This document shows positions 8,033-17,262 of a stretch of 62,748 bases of DNA, piece after piece. A model generated the notes under the pieces. The model was not told the origin of the DNA and did no database searches. It saw only the letters and a program-made list of their open reading frames with translations. Every line of letters starts with the position of its first letter. Positions within the stretch are counted from its first letter, which is position 1. Position numbers and translations under genes: made by a program. Source of the stretch: an uncultured Lachnospiraceae bacterium (lineage in GTDB: Bacteria > Bacillota > Clostridia > Lachnospirales > Lachnospiraceae). The stretch spans positions 1-62,748 of the forward strand of contig CAJTVQ010000022.1 in NCBI GenBank assembly GCA_910579935.1. The letters are read 5' to 3'.

Positions 8033-8482
8033 ATGAACGAAATCGGTGTCCATCTGAAAAAAATCCATATTCTGCTGGAACGGAAACGGAACTATGAATA
8101 TCGTGAATATAATCTGACCAGCACACAGCTGGATATTATGGAATATCTTTACTTTAGTCCGGCCGGTAAAAATACACTCTGCGATATTGCGTCCTTTTTC
8201 GGCGTACAGCATACCAGTGTCATCCATGTTCTGAAAATTCTTGAAAAGAAAGAACTTATCTGCAGAAGGGAAGCTTCCGGATGTGCACGCAGCAAACCGA
8301 TCCTGCTGACGCAAAACGGCAGAGCCATCATGGAGAACCATCTTACCCACTCTGCTGACCACGATGCGCTTCTTTTTGCCGGTATCCCGCAGCAGGATCT
8401 TGAAGTGTTGGAACGGTCACTCCGGCAGATATACCAAAATCTACAGCAGGATATGTGTGGCGTTTCCAGGGAAAATATATAA
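8033..8482 (+). CDS. MarR-family transcriptional regulator
   Basis: A 149-aa winged-helix regulator. The recognition region resembles MarR proteins (TSTQLDIMEYLYFSP, then DIASFFGVQHTSVIHVLKILEKKELICRR, residues about 27-80). The C-terminal helices would form the dimer interface. It lies directly downstream of a consensus promoter and a palindromic operator, and 34 bases ahead of a MATE exporter gene. This is the usual layout for a ligand-responsive repressor of a drug or metabolite exporter. The ligand cannot be read from the sequence. Confidence 0.92.
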   Translation: MNEIGVHLKKIHILLERKRNYEYREYNLTSTQLDIMEYLYFSPAGKNTLCDIASFFGVQHTSVIHVLKILEKKELICRREASGCARSKPILLTQNGRAIMENHLTHSADHDALLFAGIPQQDLEVLERSLRQIYQNLQQDMCGVSRENI

Positions 8483-8516
8483 AATTCAGACTTTTCAGAC
8501 AAAGGAGAGAACGAAA

Positions 8517-9863
8517 ATGCAAGATAAAACAACAGAAATCTTCCGGGACGCTCCCGTCCCTAAAGCAGTCATCAGCAACATTGTACCATCCATTGTCAGC
8601 ATGATCATGGTACTTGTCTATAATCTTGCCGACACTTTTTTCATTGGACAGACCAAAGATGCTTATATGGTAGCGGCCGTATCCGTGGCTACGCCGGCTT
8701 TTCTGCTCTTTATGGCAATCGGCATGTTGTTCGGCATCGGCGGAACCTCGCTGATTTCCAGAATGCTGGGGGAAGGCAACTCCCAAAAGGCCAAAAATAC
8801 CTCCTCGTTCTGCTTTTGGACCGGACTCACCATCGGCATCATTGCCATGGTATTCATATGGCTGTTTGCCATCCCCATCTGCCATGCCATCGGCGCCAGC
8901 AGCGATACGATCGATTACACCTCCCAATACCTGAATATTGTTGCTTTAGGAATTCCATTCCTGATCGTCAGCAACAGTTTCAGCAATATCATTCGTTCCG
9001 AGGGGAATGCCAAAACTGCCATGATGGGAATGATCATCGGAAATATGGCAAATATTATTTTGGACCCGATCATGATTCTGGGCCTGCGCTGGAATGTAGC
9101 GGGCGCCGCCATTGCCACGGTTATCGGGAATATGGCTGCCGCACTTTTTTACCTCAGACATTTATTATCAAAGAAAACCCTGCTGTCCATCCATCCGAAA
9201 GACTATATGGTTAAAAACGGAATTGCCGCAGGCGTTTTTGCCATCGGTATCCCTGCGTCCTTAAACAGTATCCTGATGAGTACTTCTAACATCATTACAA
9301 ACAACATCATGTCCCAATATGGCGATATGACCGTGGCCGGCCTCGGTGTTGCCATGAAAGTGAATATGATCGTCGTTATGCTGCTCATCGGTTTGGGCAG
9401 CGGCATACAGCCCCTTTTGGGCTATTGCTTCGGAGCCGGGAACAGGCAGCGTTACACTGCGGTATTAAAATTTTCCCTCTGCCTGGCTTTCGGTTTAAGC
9501 CTGATCATGACCGCTGTCTGCTATTTGGGCGCCGGCCCTTTGGTACATGCATTTTTAGACAATCCCGATGCCTCGGGATACGGAATTGCCTTTGCGCGTA
9601 TTTATATTTATTCCGGCCCTGTCATGGGACTTTTATTCGTATTCATCAATGCCATCCAGTCAACCGGAGCGGCGCTGCCTTCCCTGATCCTGTCCGTCAG
9701 CCGGCAGGGGCTGCTTTATATTCCTATCCTGCTGCTTTTCAGCCGCCTGTTTGACTCTGCGCCGATGCTCGCCGCGGCCCAGCCGGTTACGGATTATCTC
9801 TCCACTACCCTGGCGGTTATTTTATTCTTTATCACTTACAGAAAATATTTTTCTAATACTTAA
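8517..9863 (+). CDS. MATE-family efflux transporter
   Basis: A 448-aa inner-membrane antiporter with about 12 hydrophobic helices in two similar halves (MATE motifs near MVLVYNLADTFFIGQ and again near LNSILMSTSNIITNNIM). It should export cationic drugs or metabolites against Na+ or H+. The ATG at 8517 is chosen because AAGGAGAGAACGAAA precedes it; an in-frame start at 8364 would overlap the marR gene. It is the second gene of the marR operon and so probably is derepressed by the MarR ligand. Confidence 0.92.
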   Translation: MQDKTTEIFRDAPVPKAVISNIVPSIVSMIMVLVYNLADTFFIGQTKDAYMVAAVSVATPAFLLFMAIGMLFGIGGTSLISRMLGEGNSQKAKNTSSFCFWTGLTIGIIAMVFIWLFAIPICHAIGASSDTIDYTSQYLNIVALGIPFLIVSNSFSNIIRSEGNAKTAMMGMIIGNMANIILDPIMILGLRWNVAGAAIATVIGNMAAALFYLRHLLSKKTLLSIHPKDYMVKNGIAAGVFAIGIPASLNSILMSTSNIITNNIMSQYGDMTVAGLGVAMKVNMIVVMLLIGLGSGIQPLLGYCFGAGNRQRYTAVLKFSLCLAFGLSLIMTAVCYLGAGPLVHAFLDNPDASGYGIAFARIYIYSGPVMGLLFVFINAIQSTGAALPSLILSVSRQGLLYIPILLLFSRLFDSAPMLAAAQPVTDYLSTTLAVILFFITYRKYFSNT

Positions 9864-9886
9864 AATCCGGATTGTCTGGTAAAAAA

Positions 9887-9928
9887 GGGCGCTCCTGCCG
9901 CCGCGATATCCCTTTGCCCGGAGCGCCA
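9887..9928. terminator. hairpin after MATE gene
   Basis: GGCGCTCC (9888-9895) pairs with GGAGCGCC (9920-9927). The A run at 9881-9886 gives a T run only on the minus strand, so it is most effective as a minus-strand terminator. It still separates the MATE operon from the tRNA gene. Confidence 0.5.
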
Positions 9929-9959
9929 ACAATGTTATACAATTTTTTTAAATTTTTTG

Positions 9960-9988
9960 TTGACATCTGCCGCTAAAGCATATATAAT
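9960..9988 (+). promoter_or_regulatory. promoter of tRNA-Leu
   Basis: TTGACA (9960-9965) and TATAAT (9983-9988) with a 17-base spacer lie 12 bases before the tRNA 5' end. This is a consensus strong promoter. Confidence 0.85.
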
Positions 9989-9999
9989 ATATATTGTTC

Positions 10000-10083
10000 G
10001 CAGGAATGGCGGAATAGGCAGACGCGCACGGTTCAGGTCCGTGTGATAGCAATATCATGAGGGTTCGACTCCCTTTTCCTGCA
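10000..10083 (+). tRNA. tRNA-Leu (anticodon CAG)
   Basis: An 84-base class II tRNA. The acceptor stem GCAGGAA pairs with TTCCTGC, and the discriminator is A. The anticodon arm CACGG-TTCAGGT-CCGTG gives anticodon CAG. There is an extended variable arm (TGATAGCAATATCA), and the T arm contains GGTTCGACTCC. CCA is not encoded. The DUF4062 gene follows 107 bases downstream, so this tRNA may have served as an integration landmark. Confidence 0.95.
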
Positions 10084-10189
10084 CGATATGGATGACCTTG
10101 AAATACTGATTCAGTGTTTCAGGGTTTTCTTTTTCTGCAAATGCTGTTTACCCGGCTTTGCAATTCAGCGAAAGGGGATTCCAGTAATA

Positions 10190-11137
10190 ATGAATAAAAA
10201 ACTACAGGTTTTTGTTTCATCCACCTATACCGATCTTATGGAAGAACGCCAGGCTGCGGTACAGGCGATTCTTGATGCCGGACATATTCCTGCCGGTATG
10301 GAACTGTTCAAAGCGGGAAATGATTCCCAGTTAAAAACGATTTATAAATGGATCGATGAATCCGATGTTTATATGCTCATACTTGGCGGCCGTTACGGCT
10401 CTGTTGAGCCTGACTCTGGTAAAAGCTATACACAGCTTGAATATGAGTATGCACTTTCCAGGGATATTCCCGTATTTGCCGTTATTCTCAGCCAAATATT
10501 CTTAACCGCAAAAAGCAGTGCTTCAGGCTTAACGAATGTAACAGAACAGGCTTATCCCGATAAGTATAAAACTTTCCGAACATTAGTTATGTCAAAAATC
10601 ATAAGGGAAGTGGATGACTGCAAAGATATTAAAATTGCCATACACTCTGCCCTCAATGATTTCATGCACAAATATCATCTTACCGGATGGGTACGCAACA
10701 CATTTGAAAAAGACATGTTACAATTACTCGAAGAAAACAGACTTCTGAAAGAAGAAAATGAATCTCTTACGAAAAAACTCCAGTCACAAGCCAATAACCG
10801 CTTGGGAAATTATTCTTTTGATGAACTGGTCGTAATATTCAGGAACAAAATCTTTACTTTTGATGTAAATTTGGCAAAAGTCAAAAAAGGGGAAAAGATC
10901 AATGCGCTTGATTTCTTTATGTTGTATTATAACTTATTTGCAACCGGCGTTTCAGGCAGTAACTGGCTTAGCAATGAGCATTTTTTCATATACAACCTTT
11001 ATGCTCCTTATTATGCGTCTTTCCAATTACTCGAAAAAAAGATTCATGGAAATCTGAAACATGAGATATTTATCATCACCCCGTCAGGTTCCGCATTTTA
11101 TACCATGCTGGAATCCCGCGGAATGTACACAGAATAG
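10190..11137 (+). CDS. DUF4062 protein, candidate defence effector
   Basis: A 315-aa protein. Residues about 5-95 match the DUF4062 pattern: LQVFVSSTYTDLMEER, then DVYMLILGGRYGS, then SYTQLEYEYA. DUF4062 is an alpha/beta domain often found at the N terminus of STAND NTPases in prokaryotic conflict systems. Here no NTPase follows. Instead there is a predicted coiled coil (about 180-205, EENRLLKEENESLTKKL) and an unrecognised C-terminal domain of about 110 residues rich in Tyr and Phe. The start at 10190 is chosen by the protein homology pattern and an AAAGGGG site; the in-frame ATG at 10088 abuts the tRNA. The sequence is more AT-rich than its neighbours and sits next to a tRNA, both consistent with acquisition. 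Confidence 0.75.
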   Translation: MNKKLQVFVSSTYTDLMEERQAAVQAILDAGHIPAGMELFKAGNDSQLKTIYKWIDESDVYMLILGGRYGSVEPDSGKSYTQLEYEYALSRDIPVFAVILSQIFLTAKSSASGLTNVTEQAYPDKYKTFRTLVMSKIIREVDDCKDIKIAIHSALNDFMHKYHLTGWVRNTFEKDMLQLLEENRLLKEENESLTKKLQSQANNRLGNYSFDELVVIFRNKIFTFDVNLAKVKKGEKINALDFFMLYYNLFATGVSGSNWLSNEHFFIYNLYAPYYASFQLLEKKIHGNLKHEIFIITPSGSAFYTMLESRGMYTE

Positions 11138-11194
11138 GCTGCCGCCTGTTCTGCCCTTCAGGTTCTATCCTGTTTTTCCACTGCATACAATCAA

Positions 11195-11223
11195 ATACCG
11201 CTGCCGTTATCCGGCAGCGGTAT
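11195..11223. terminator. hairpin after DUF4062 gene
   Basis: ATACCGCTGCCG (11195-11206) and CGGCAGCGGTAT (11212-11223) form a perfect 12-base stem with a 5-base loop. There is no T run, so it may be a transcript-stabilising or weak terminator structure. Confidence 0.6.
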
Positions 11224-11254
11224 CATCATAACGCATGGAAAGGATTGTTATATT

Positions 11255-11944
11255 ATGTCTCAGCACCCCATTACCCGTTCTGTCAGGATTGCCATTGTCG
11301 GAAGAAACAAAGATACCGTCAACTATGAAAACGCCCTGCGTGCCCTGAACGCCGACTGTCTTACCACCATGGACACAGGACACCTGACGGAATTTGACGG
11401 CCTCCTGCTTCCGGGCGGCGGCGATATTACTCCCGCCTTCTTCGGACAGAAAAACCAGGGTTCCAAAAATATTGACATAGAACTGGACATCATCCAGTTT
11501 CAGGCACTGGAACTCTTCTTACAATGGAAGCGTCCGGTATTCGGTATCTGCAAAGGTATGCAGGTTATCAACGTCTGCTTCGGCGGCACCATCACCCAGC
11601 ATATTCGGGAAGCCGCCCGCCACGCATGGGACAGCGGCGACAAACTGCACCCCACCAGGGCACAGCCTGCGTCTTTCCTTGCCGGATTGTACGGAACGGA
11701 ACCGCTTACCAACAGCGCCCATCATCAGGCCGTAAATACCCTCGGACAGAACCTGACCGTCATCCAGACTGCCGATGACGGCATCATAGAAGGTATTACA
11801 CACAACAGCCTTCCCATTTTCGGCGTCCAGTGGCATCCGGAACGGCTGTTTCCTGACTTTATGCCCCGTCTGCCGTCCCACCCGGCGCCTGCAGACGGGA
11901 CGCTGCTTTTTTCCTACTTTTTATTCTTATGTACCTCCGCATGA
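11255..11944 (+). CDS. class I glutamine amidotransferase, PuuD-like
   Basis: A 229-aa cytoplasmic hydrolase of the peptidase C26 / gamma-glutamyl-GABA hydrolase type. The oxyanion region LLLPGGGDITP, the nucleophile Cys in PVFGICKGMQVIN and the His-x-Glu pair in VQWHPERLF form the expected Cys-His-Glu triad. Members hydrolyse gamma-glutamyl amides in polyamine catabolism, but no other puu gene is nearby. The substrate is therefore open. AAAGGATTG precedes the ATG. Confidence 0.88.
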   Translation: MSQHPITRSVRIAIVGRNKDTVNYENALRALNADCLTTMDTGHLTEFDGLLLPGGGDITPAFFGQKNQGSKNIDIELDIIQFQALELFLQWKRPVFGICKGMQVINVCFGGTITQHIREAARHAWDSGDKLHPTRAQPASFLAGLYGTEPLTNSAHHQAVNTLGQNLTVIQTADDGIIEGITHNSLPIFGVQWHPERLFPDFMPRLPSHPAPADGTLLFSYFLFLCTSA

Positions 11945-12014
11945 TTCATATCCTGCTGTTTTACGCGCCCTTTTAACCGCTCTCCCTGCCTCTCCCCTGT
12001 CTTCCCCTTCCATC

Positions 12015-13172
12015 TCAATCCTTCTTCCCGCCTCGTTCCTTCCGTCCCCACTTCTGCCGCCCCTCCGCAGCCTTCTCCTGCCATTCTTCCTTCGCATGCT
12101 CTCCGGCCGCCTCAAATAGGGATGCGATAACCCGGCGTATCATAGAGGAAGTTTCCTCATCCAAACCTTTGGCTGCAGCCGCCACTGCCGTCATGCTTCT
12201 TTTCCAATCGGCGGTAAAATCCATTAAAGTCACTGCCTTGGACGCAGAAACCACTTCATATAACGTATCCACAAAAGAATGAATCTGCGCTTCATCCAAA
12301 GACAAAATCCATTTATTCAGTGTCTCATCCATAAACTTCTGTCTTTTATAAATACCCTTCACCCGCACAAACGCATCTTCCCGCACCAGCCATGTATAAG
12401 GATTATGCTGCAAAAGCCCGAAAGACTTGCTCTCCACCACAATGTATCCTTCGGCGTGGGATTCTAAAAGCATTCCGACCAGCGAAGAATGGGGAATGAT
12501 TTTCGTAACCCGTTCCGCAATCTCTTCATAATGTCCGGCCTGGCGTATTTCCGGCCTGAATCCCGGCCCGTCATGGCTGTATATCCTCACGATCCGCTCC
12601 TGTATTCCCGCCTCGCAGTTCATCGCCGCATATACTGCAAAATTGCCGCCTTTCGAATGTCCCCCCACATAAAACCCACCCTCAAATCCGGCCGCCGTCC
12701 GATTCAGATACTCCACGCTGCTTAGCTGTCCCGGCACCGGTTCGGAAAAGGCGAGGTTAAAGTCCTCTTTCCACCCTACGATGCTCTCGTCCGTACCGCG
12801 GTAGGCAATATACACCATTCCGTCATCCAAGAGAAACATAATGGCTGCAAACTGCATTTCCTGTTCCTCTTCAACCATGTTCACATAAGCTTTCATACGC
12901 AGGGTACGGTAACGGATACTGTTCTTCATTCCCTCAAACAATTCCGTATTCGGTTCCCTGTACCGCTCATCCGCAAACAACTTATCCCTATCCCTGTGCG
13001 CATCCAGTTCTTCCATCGTTACCGCCGGTGCATCCGAGCCCGCCTCCGGCACCAGACCGTCGAATTTCAAATAGGCAAACTGGCTTAGTATCAGACTGTC
13101 CACTTCATTTAATGGTTTCTCTGAAAAAGTATAATCTCCGTACTCTCTCAAATAATCAATCATCGTTCCCAT
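12015..13172 (-). CDS. Mbeg1-like (DUF2974) alpha/beta hydrolase
   Basis: A 385-aa cytoplasmic protein of the Mbeg1-like family, common in Clostridia. The lipase-type nucleophile elbow G-H-S-K-G is visible (FYVGGHSKGGNFAVYAA), preceded by the strand VYIAYRGTDESIVGWKEDFN typical of lipase-3-like folds. The start is ambiguous: ATG at 13172 has AGGGGGTG about 6 bases upstream, with GTG at 13181 and ATG at 13163 as alternatives. The C terminus is very basic (GRKERGGKK). The substrate is unknown. The DUF at 13232-14254 lies upstream on the same strand. Confidence 0.82.
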   Translation of the reverse strand: MGTMIDYLREYGDYTFSEKPLNEVDSLILSQFAYLKFDGLVPEAGSDAPAVTMEELDAHRDRDKLFADERYREPNTELFEGMKNSIRYRTLRMKAYVNMVEEEQEMQFAAIMFLLDDGMVYIAYRGTDESIVGWKEDFNLAFSEPVPGQLSSVEYLNRTAAGFEGGFYVGGHSKGGNFAVYAAMNCEAGIQERIVRIYSHDGPGFRPEIRQAGHYEEIAERVTKIIPHSSLVGMLLESHAEGYIVVESKSFGLLQHNPYTWLVREDAFVRVKGIYKRQKFMDETLNKWILSLDEAQIHSFVDTLYEVVSASKAVTLMDFTADWKRSMTAVAAAAKGLDEETSSMIRRVIASLFEAAGEHAKEEWQEKAAEGRQKWGRKERGGKKD

Positions 13173-13231
13173 CCGCTTCACCCCCTTACCGTATCATTTC
13201 CTGCCGTCACTTTTCCGTTTTCAGCTGCACT

Positions 13232-14254
13232 TTAAAACCGTGCCTCCAAATGCCCGATATTCTTAATCAGCACCGAAACCGTTCCGTCCGGATTGGTAAT
13301 AAATTCTACGCTTTTCGGGTCCTTGTACTGTTCCATCGGGATCTTGATCTCGATTCCGGTATCCGTATATAAATGCTGCTTCTGATATTTCCTCGTCGTG
13401 GTTTCACTTTGGGGCAGCACCTCTTCCTTTACAATATCATATTTTTCCATTTTGTCCTGAAAAGCCACTTTCAATTCCGGCTTTTCCTCAAAAATCTTTT
13501 CCGCGATCTCCTCTACCACGAAACCGCCTTTTTCCTCCAGCTCTTCCTGTATGATACTCTTCGCCTTCATCTGGGCTTCATAACGGGAATACTCGTCATA
13601 CGCTTCCTTTTGGACGGCTTCCACCGCTTTCGTCACAATGTTAAGCTTCGACTTATGAGACATATGGCTGGAGCATTTTAAGAAAAGGTAGGAAAAATAG
13701 TCCACCTTCTCCCCGTTCACCTCATACTTCTTTTCCACCACCTGCACCGACAGATCCTCCAAACGGATCACCGCCGCCTCGCTGAGCCGCTGCGACTCTG
13801 AAGGCAGTATTGACTTATGCCGGATGATCTCATTCGTATTCCCGCCATCCTCCGAAGCCAGCGTACGGTGCGTATAAGACGCCTTATAATTCATCTTAAG
13901 CAGCGCCAGATATTCATCGTCCCCGTATTTAAACCGCACGACCAAAAGATCCGCCGGGGGAATATCGATATTACTGTTCATGATGCTGTAAAGAAAGCCC
14001 GCCATGTCTTTGCTGACATCCACAAAAAAATCATCCGTATACTGCGCCAGCATTTTATACACTTCCGATTCCCCTTTATAAAACTGACAGTTCTTCCCGT
14101 CGTCTCCCGATGTAATCTTCGCAATATGCTCCTTTAGAAATTCCGCAAACTCCGAGCCGTACTCCAGTTCCTGATCCGACAGCACCGGCATCCCGATGGT
14201 GGAGTCACATATATGTACAATAACCTTCTTTATCCTGATATCTTCTTTTACCAT
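13232..14254 (-). CDS. nucleoid-associated protein, NA37/NdpA-like
   Basis: A 340-aa protein whose N terminus (IRIKKVIVHICDSTIGMPVL) and central segment (PPADLLVVRFKYGDDEYLALLKMNYK) match the NA37/YejK family. In E. coli the relative coats chromosomal DNA; in Firmicutes the role is little studied. It is soluble and rich in Glu and Lys, with a long helical central part. It lies upstream of the Mbeg1-like gene on the minus strand and 112 bases downstream of trkH. The ribosome site is weak. Confidence 0.8.
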   Translation of the reverse strand: MVKEDIRIKKVIVHICDSTIGMPVLSDQELEYGSEFAEFLKEHIAKITSGDDGKNCQFYKGESEVYKMLAQYTDDFFVDVSKDMAGFLYSIMNSNIDIPPADLLVVRFKYGDDEYLALLKMNYKASYTHRTLASEDGGNTNEIIRHKSILPSESQRLSEAAVIRLEDLSVQVVEKKYEVNGEKVDYFSYLFLKCSSHMSHKSKLNIVTKAVEAVQKEAYDEYSRYEAQMKAKSIIQEELEEKGGFVVEEIAEKIFEEKPELKVAFQDKMEKYDIVKEEVLPQSETTTRKYQKQHLYTDTGIEIKIPMEQYKDPKSVEFITNPDGTVSVLIKNIGHLEARF

Positions 14255-14366
14255 AGTTTTTTATTCCAGTTCCGCATCTACGCTTCCAGCCCCGGTTCAG
14301 CAGAGCAATCCCTGTCTGCTCCGCAGCCATGCATTCCTCTGGGGGCTGTACGCTCCGATGCTGTTT

Positions 14367-15803
14367 TTATCGCTTCCATGTTTTTGGGGAAAACAGTACC
14401 AGGATCGGCAGTAATTCCAAACGCCCCGCCAGCATGTCAAACATCAGCACCAGCTTGGAAAAAACCGAAAACTGTACATAATTTCCCGCGGGACCCACCA
14501 TGTTCAGACCCGGGCCCACGTTGTTGAAATTTGCCGCGATCGCCGTAATATTGGTCACAAAATCAAATTCATTCAGGGATAACAGCAGAAAAGAGACCAA
14601 AAAAATCAATGTATAAATCGCCGTATATACCTGTACGGAGCGCAGTGTCCCTTCCTCCACGGTATGTCCTTCCATATGGATCTTTTTAATGCTTCTGGGA
14701 TGGATGGCAACGGATATTTCATTTTTTACGCAGCGCCATAAAATGATCAGCCTGGACACCTTAAAACCGCCGCCCGTACTTCCCGCGCAGGCGCCCAAAA
14801 GCGTCAGCAGGAATAAAACCGCCTTGGAAAACTCCGGCCACACATTATAGTCCAGCGTGGCAAAGCCGGTAGTCGTCATGACGGAAACCACCTGGAACAG
14901 TGAATGATGAAACGCCTGAAAACCGCTTTCAAAAAAGCCGCGCACATTAATGGCAATCATGACTGCCGCCAAAAAAATGATTCCCAAATAGTACCGCAGT
15001 TCCTCACTGCAAAATGCCTCCTTCGGTTTCCTTATCAAAAGCAGGTAGTAAACCTGAAAATTAATACCGCAGGCCAGCATAAAAACGGTAAAAATAGTCT
15101 GAATGGACGTGGAATAGCTCCCGATACTGGAATTCAGCAGGCCAAACCCTCCCGTTCCCACAGTGGAAAAGGTCAGTGTCATCGCCTCGTACAATCCCAT
15201 TCCTGCAAATAAAAGCGCAATAACCTCCATAACGGTAATAACAATATATATGCCATAGAGAATCATCGCCGTATTTTTTACCCTCGGAACCAGTTTCCCC
15301 ACACTGGGGCCCGGGCTTTCCGCCCGCATCAGATGCATGTTATAACTGCCGGACAGCGGAAGCACGGCCAGAATCAGCACCAGCACCCCCATTCCGCCGA
15401 TCCAGTGGGTAAAACAGCGCCAGAACTGAATACTGCGGGACAGGCATTCCACATCGGTCAGCACGGTAGCCCCCGTGGTAGTCAGTCCTGACACGGTTTC
15501 ATACAACGCATCCACATAAGTAGGAAACTCCCCGCTCAGATAAAAAGGCAGCGCTCCCACCAGACTCAAAAGAATCCAGCTCAAGGATACCGTCACGAAT
15601 CCTTCTTTTGCATAAAACACCTTGCTGGTCGGCTTAAAGCGCCTTCCGACCAGGCTGACGGCCAGACATCCGGCCATGACGATCAGAAAACTGATCGCAG
15701 CCTCTTCCTGATAAATAATCCCAACTAAGAAAGGCAGCGCCATAAACAGTGCCGCAAACTCCAATATCTTGCACAGTATATAACGAATAATCGAATAGTT
15801 CAT
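14367..15803 (-). CDS. trkH: TrkH-family potassium uptake protein
   Basis: A 478-aa membrane channel subunit with repeated membrane-pore-membrane units. Selectivity-loop glycines are visible in SGLTTTGATVL, STVGTGGFGLL, TTTGFATLDY and NNVGPGLNMVGP. It should form the K+ translocating pore gated by the cytoplasmic TrkA partner encoded 25 bases upstream in the same operon. Length and topology are normal. A ribosome site AGGAG precedes the ATG. Confidence 0.94.
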   Translation of the reverse strand: MNYSIIRYILCKILEFAALFMALPFLVGIIYQEEAAISFLIVMAGCLAVSLVGRRFKPTSKVFYAKEGFVTVSLSWILLSLVGALPFYLSGEFPTYVDALYETVSGLTTTGATVLTDVECLSRSIQFWRCFTHWIGGMGVLVLILAVLPLSGSYNMHLMRAESPGPSVGKLVPRVKNTAMILYGIYIVITVMEVIALLFAGMGLYEAMTLTFSTVGTGGFGLLNSSIGSYSTSIQTIFTVFMLACGINFQVYYLLLIRKPKEAFCSEELRYYLGIIFLAAVMIAINVRGFFESGFQAFHHSLFQVVSVMTTTGFATLDYNVWPEFSKAVLFLLTLLGACAGSTGGGFKVSRLIILWRCVKNEISVAIHPRSIKKIHMEGHTVEEGTLRSVQVYTAIYTLIFLVSFLLLSLNEFDFVTNITAIAANFNNVGPGLNMVGPAGNYVQFSVFSKLVLMFDMLAGRLELLPILVLFSPKTWKR

Positions 15804-15828
15804 TACTCCTACCCCGGTTCCTTTTATA

Positions 15829-17187
15829 TCAGTTTTTCATAATATCCTTAATGTCATGCAGTCCTGTCAGTGTCGTGACGATCACCACGGAATCACCGGC
15901 CTGTATCACGCTCTGTCCCCTGGGAATGACCACATTCCCCTTATGGTTAATACAGCTGATCAGCAGATTCGGTTTGAGCCTGAGTTCCTGAAGCGGGATT
16001 CCCACTACCGGCGAATCCTCCCTCACCAGAAATTCCAGCGCCTCCACCTTGTCATTGTTCATCCGGTACAGCGTTTCAATATTGCTGCCAATTGTATTCT
16101 GCATGGCCCGCACATACTTGATGATGATCTCCGCCGTAATGAATTTCGGATAAATGATACTGCCCAGATCCAGCTGTCCGATGATCTTATCATAAGCAAT
16201 CCTGTGTACTTTGGTAATCAGCTTTGCTTTGGAAATGCTCTTCACATAAAGGGAAAGCATGATGTTCTCTTCATCCAGATTCGTCAGGGCCACGAATGCC
16301 CCCGCCTGCGGAAGCCCCTCTTCCAGCAGAAGGTTCCGGTCCGTACCGTCCCCATAAATGATCATTGCCTGCGGAAGCAGTTCACACAGCTCCTCACAGC
16401 GTGCCTTATTCCTTTCCACGATTTTTACTTTAATTCCAAAAGAAAGCAGCTGGCTCGCCAGATAAAAAGCGGTCTCGCCGCCGCCCACGATAAAAGCGCT
16501 CTTGGCCCGTGTGGTAGCCACGCCCAGCTTTTTAAAAAACTGAACCGTATTTTTCGGAGAACCGATCACCGATATTTCATCCTTCGCCCGAAGCACGAAA
16601 TTACCGCCGGGAATGAATACATCGCCATCCCGGTCCACCATACTGACGAGCACTTCGCATTTTATCCTTGCAGATATATCCTTTAAAGAATGGTCGCATA
16701 AGACAGAACCTTCTTCTATCCTGTACCGCACCAGTTCGATGCGCCCCTTGGCAAAGGTATCGATCTTGATGGCGGAAGGGAATTTCAGCACCCGCGAGAT
16801 TTCCATGGCTGCCGCATCTTCCGGATTGATGACCATGGACAGTCCCATCTCCTCTTTGATAAAGTTAATTTCCCTGCTGTACACCGGATTACGCACCCTG
16901 GCTATTGTATGGCAGCCGCCCGCCTTCTTCGCGATCAGACAGCACAAAAGATTCAACTCATCCGAGTTGGTCACCGCTATCATCAGATCCGCATGTTCAA
17001 TGCCGGCTTCCATCTGTATGGAATACCCCGCTCCGTTCCCGACAATCCCCATGATGTCAAAATCGTTGCTCACATTATGCACCACATCGCTCTTCATATC
17101 AATAACAGTTATATTATGTCCCTCTTTGCTCAGTTGTTCGGCAAGCGTGGAACCAACGTTGCCGCAGCCCACTATGATAATCTGCAT
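15829..17187 (-). CDS. trkA: TrkA regulatory subunit of K+ uptake
   Basis: A 452-aa peripheral protein with two tandem RCK units. The first NAD-binding Rossmann motif is IIIVGCGNVGSTLAE at the N terminus and the second is AFIVGGGETAFYLAS near residue 230. Each is followed by a TrkA-C domain. It gates TrkH in response to nucleotide binding. The start at 17187 (MQIIIVG) follows GGAGG at the right spacing; the in-frame ATG at 17199 is less likely. It is the first gene of the trkA-trkH pair. Confidence 0.93.
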   Translation of the reverse strand: MQIIIVGCGNVGSTLAEQLSKEGHNITVIDMKSDVVHNVSNDFDIMGIVGNGAGYSIQMEAGIEHADLMIAVTNSDELNLLCCLIAKKAGGCHTIARVRNPVYSREINFIKEEMGLSMVINPEDAAAMEISRVLKFPSAIKIDTFAKGRIELVRYRIEEGSVLCDHSLKDISARIKCEVLVSMVDRDGDVFIPGGNFVLRAKDEISVIGSPKNTVQFFKKLGVATTRAKSAFIVGGGETAFYLASQLLSFGIKVKIVERNKARCEELCELLPQAMIIYGDGTDRNLLLEEGLPQAGAFVALTNLDEENIMLSLYVKSISKAKLITKVHRIAYDKIIGQLDLGSIIYPKFITAEIIIKYVRAMQNTIGSNIETLYRMNNDKVEALEFLVREDSPVVGIPLQELRLKPNLLISCINHKGNVVIPRGQSVIQAGDSVVIVTTLTGLHDIKDIMKN

Positions 17188-17262
17188 GTCTTCCTCCATC
17201 CGGTCGTATCAAAGCCCGAAAAACCCCGATCCGTACCTGTATGACCACGGTCCGTGTTCTTC

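Noticed and set aside
8364..8516. Longer N terminus for the MATE protein
   Set aside because: It overlaps marR and is not membrane-like; a strong ribosome site precedes 8517.
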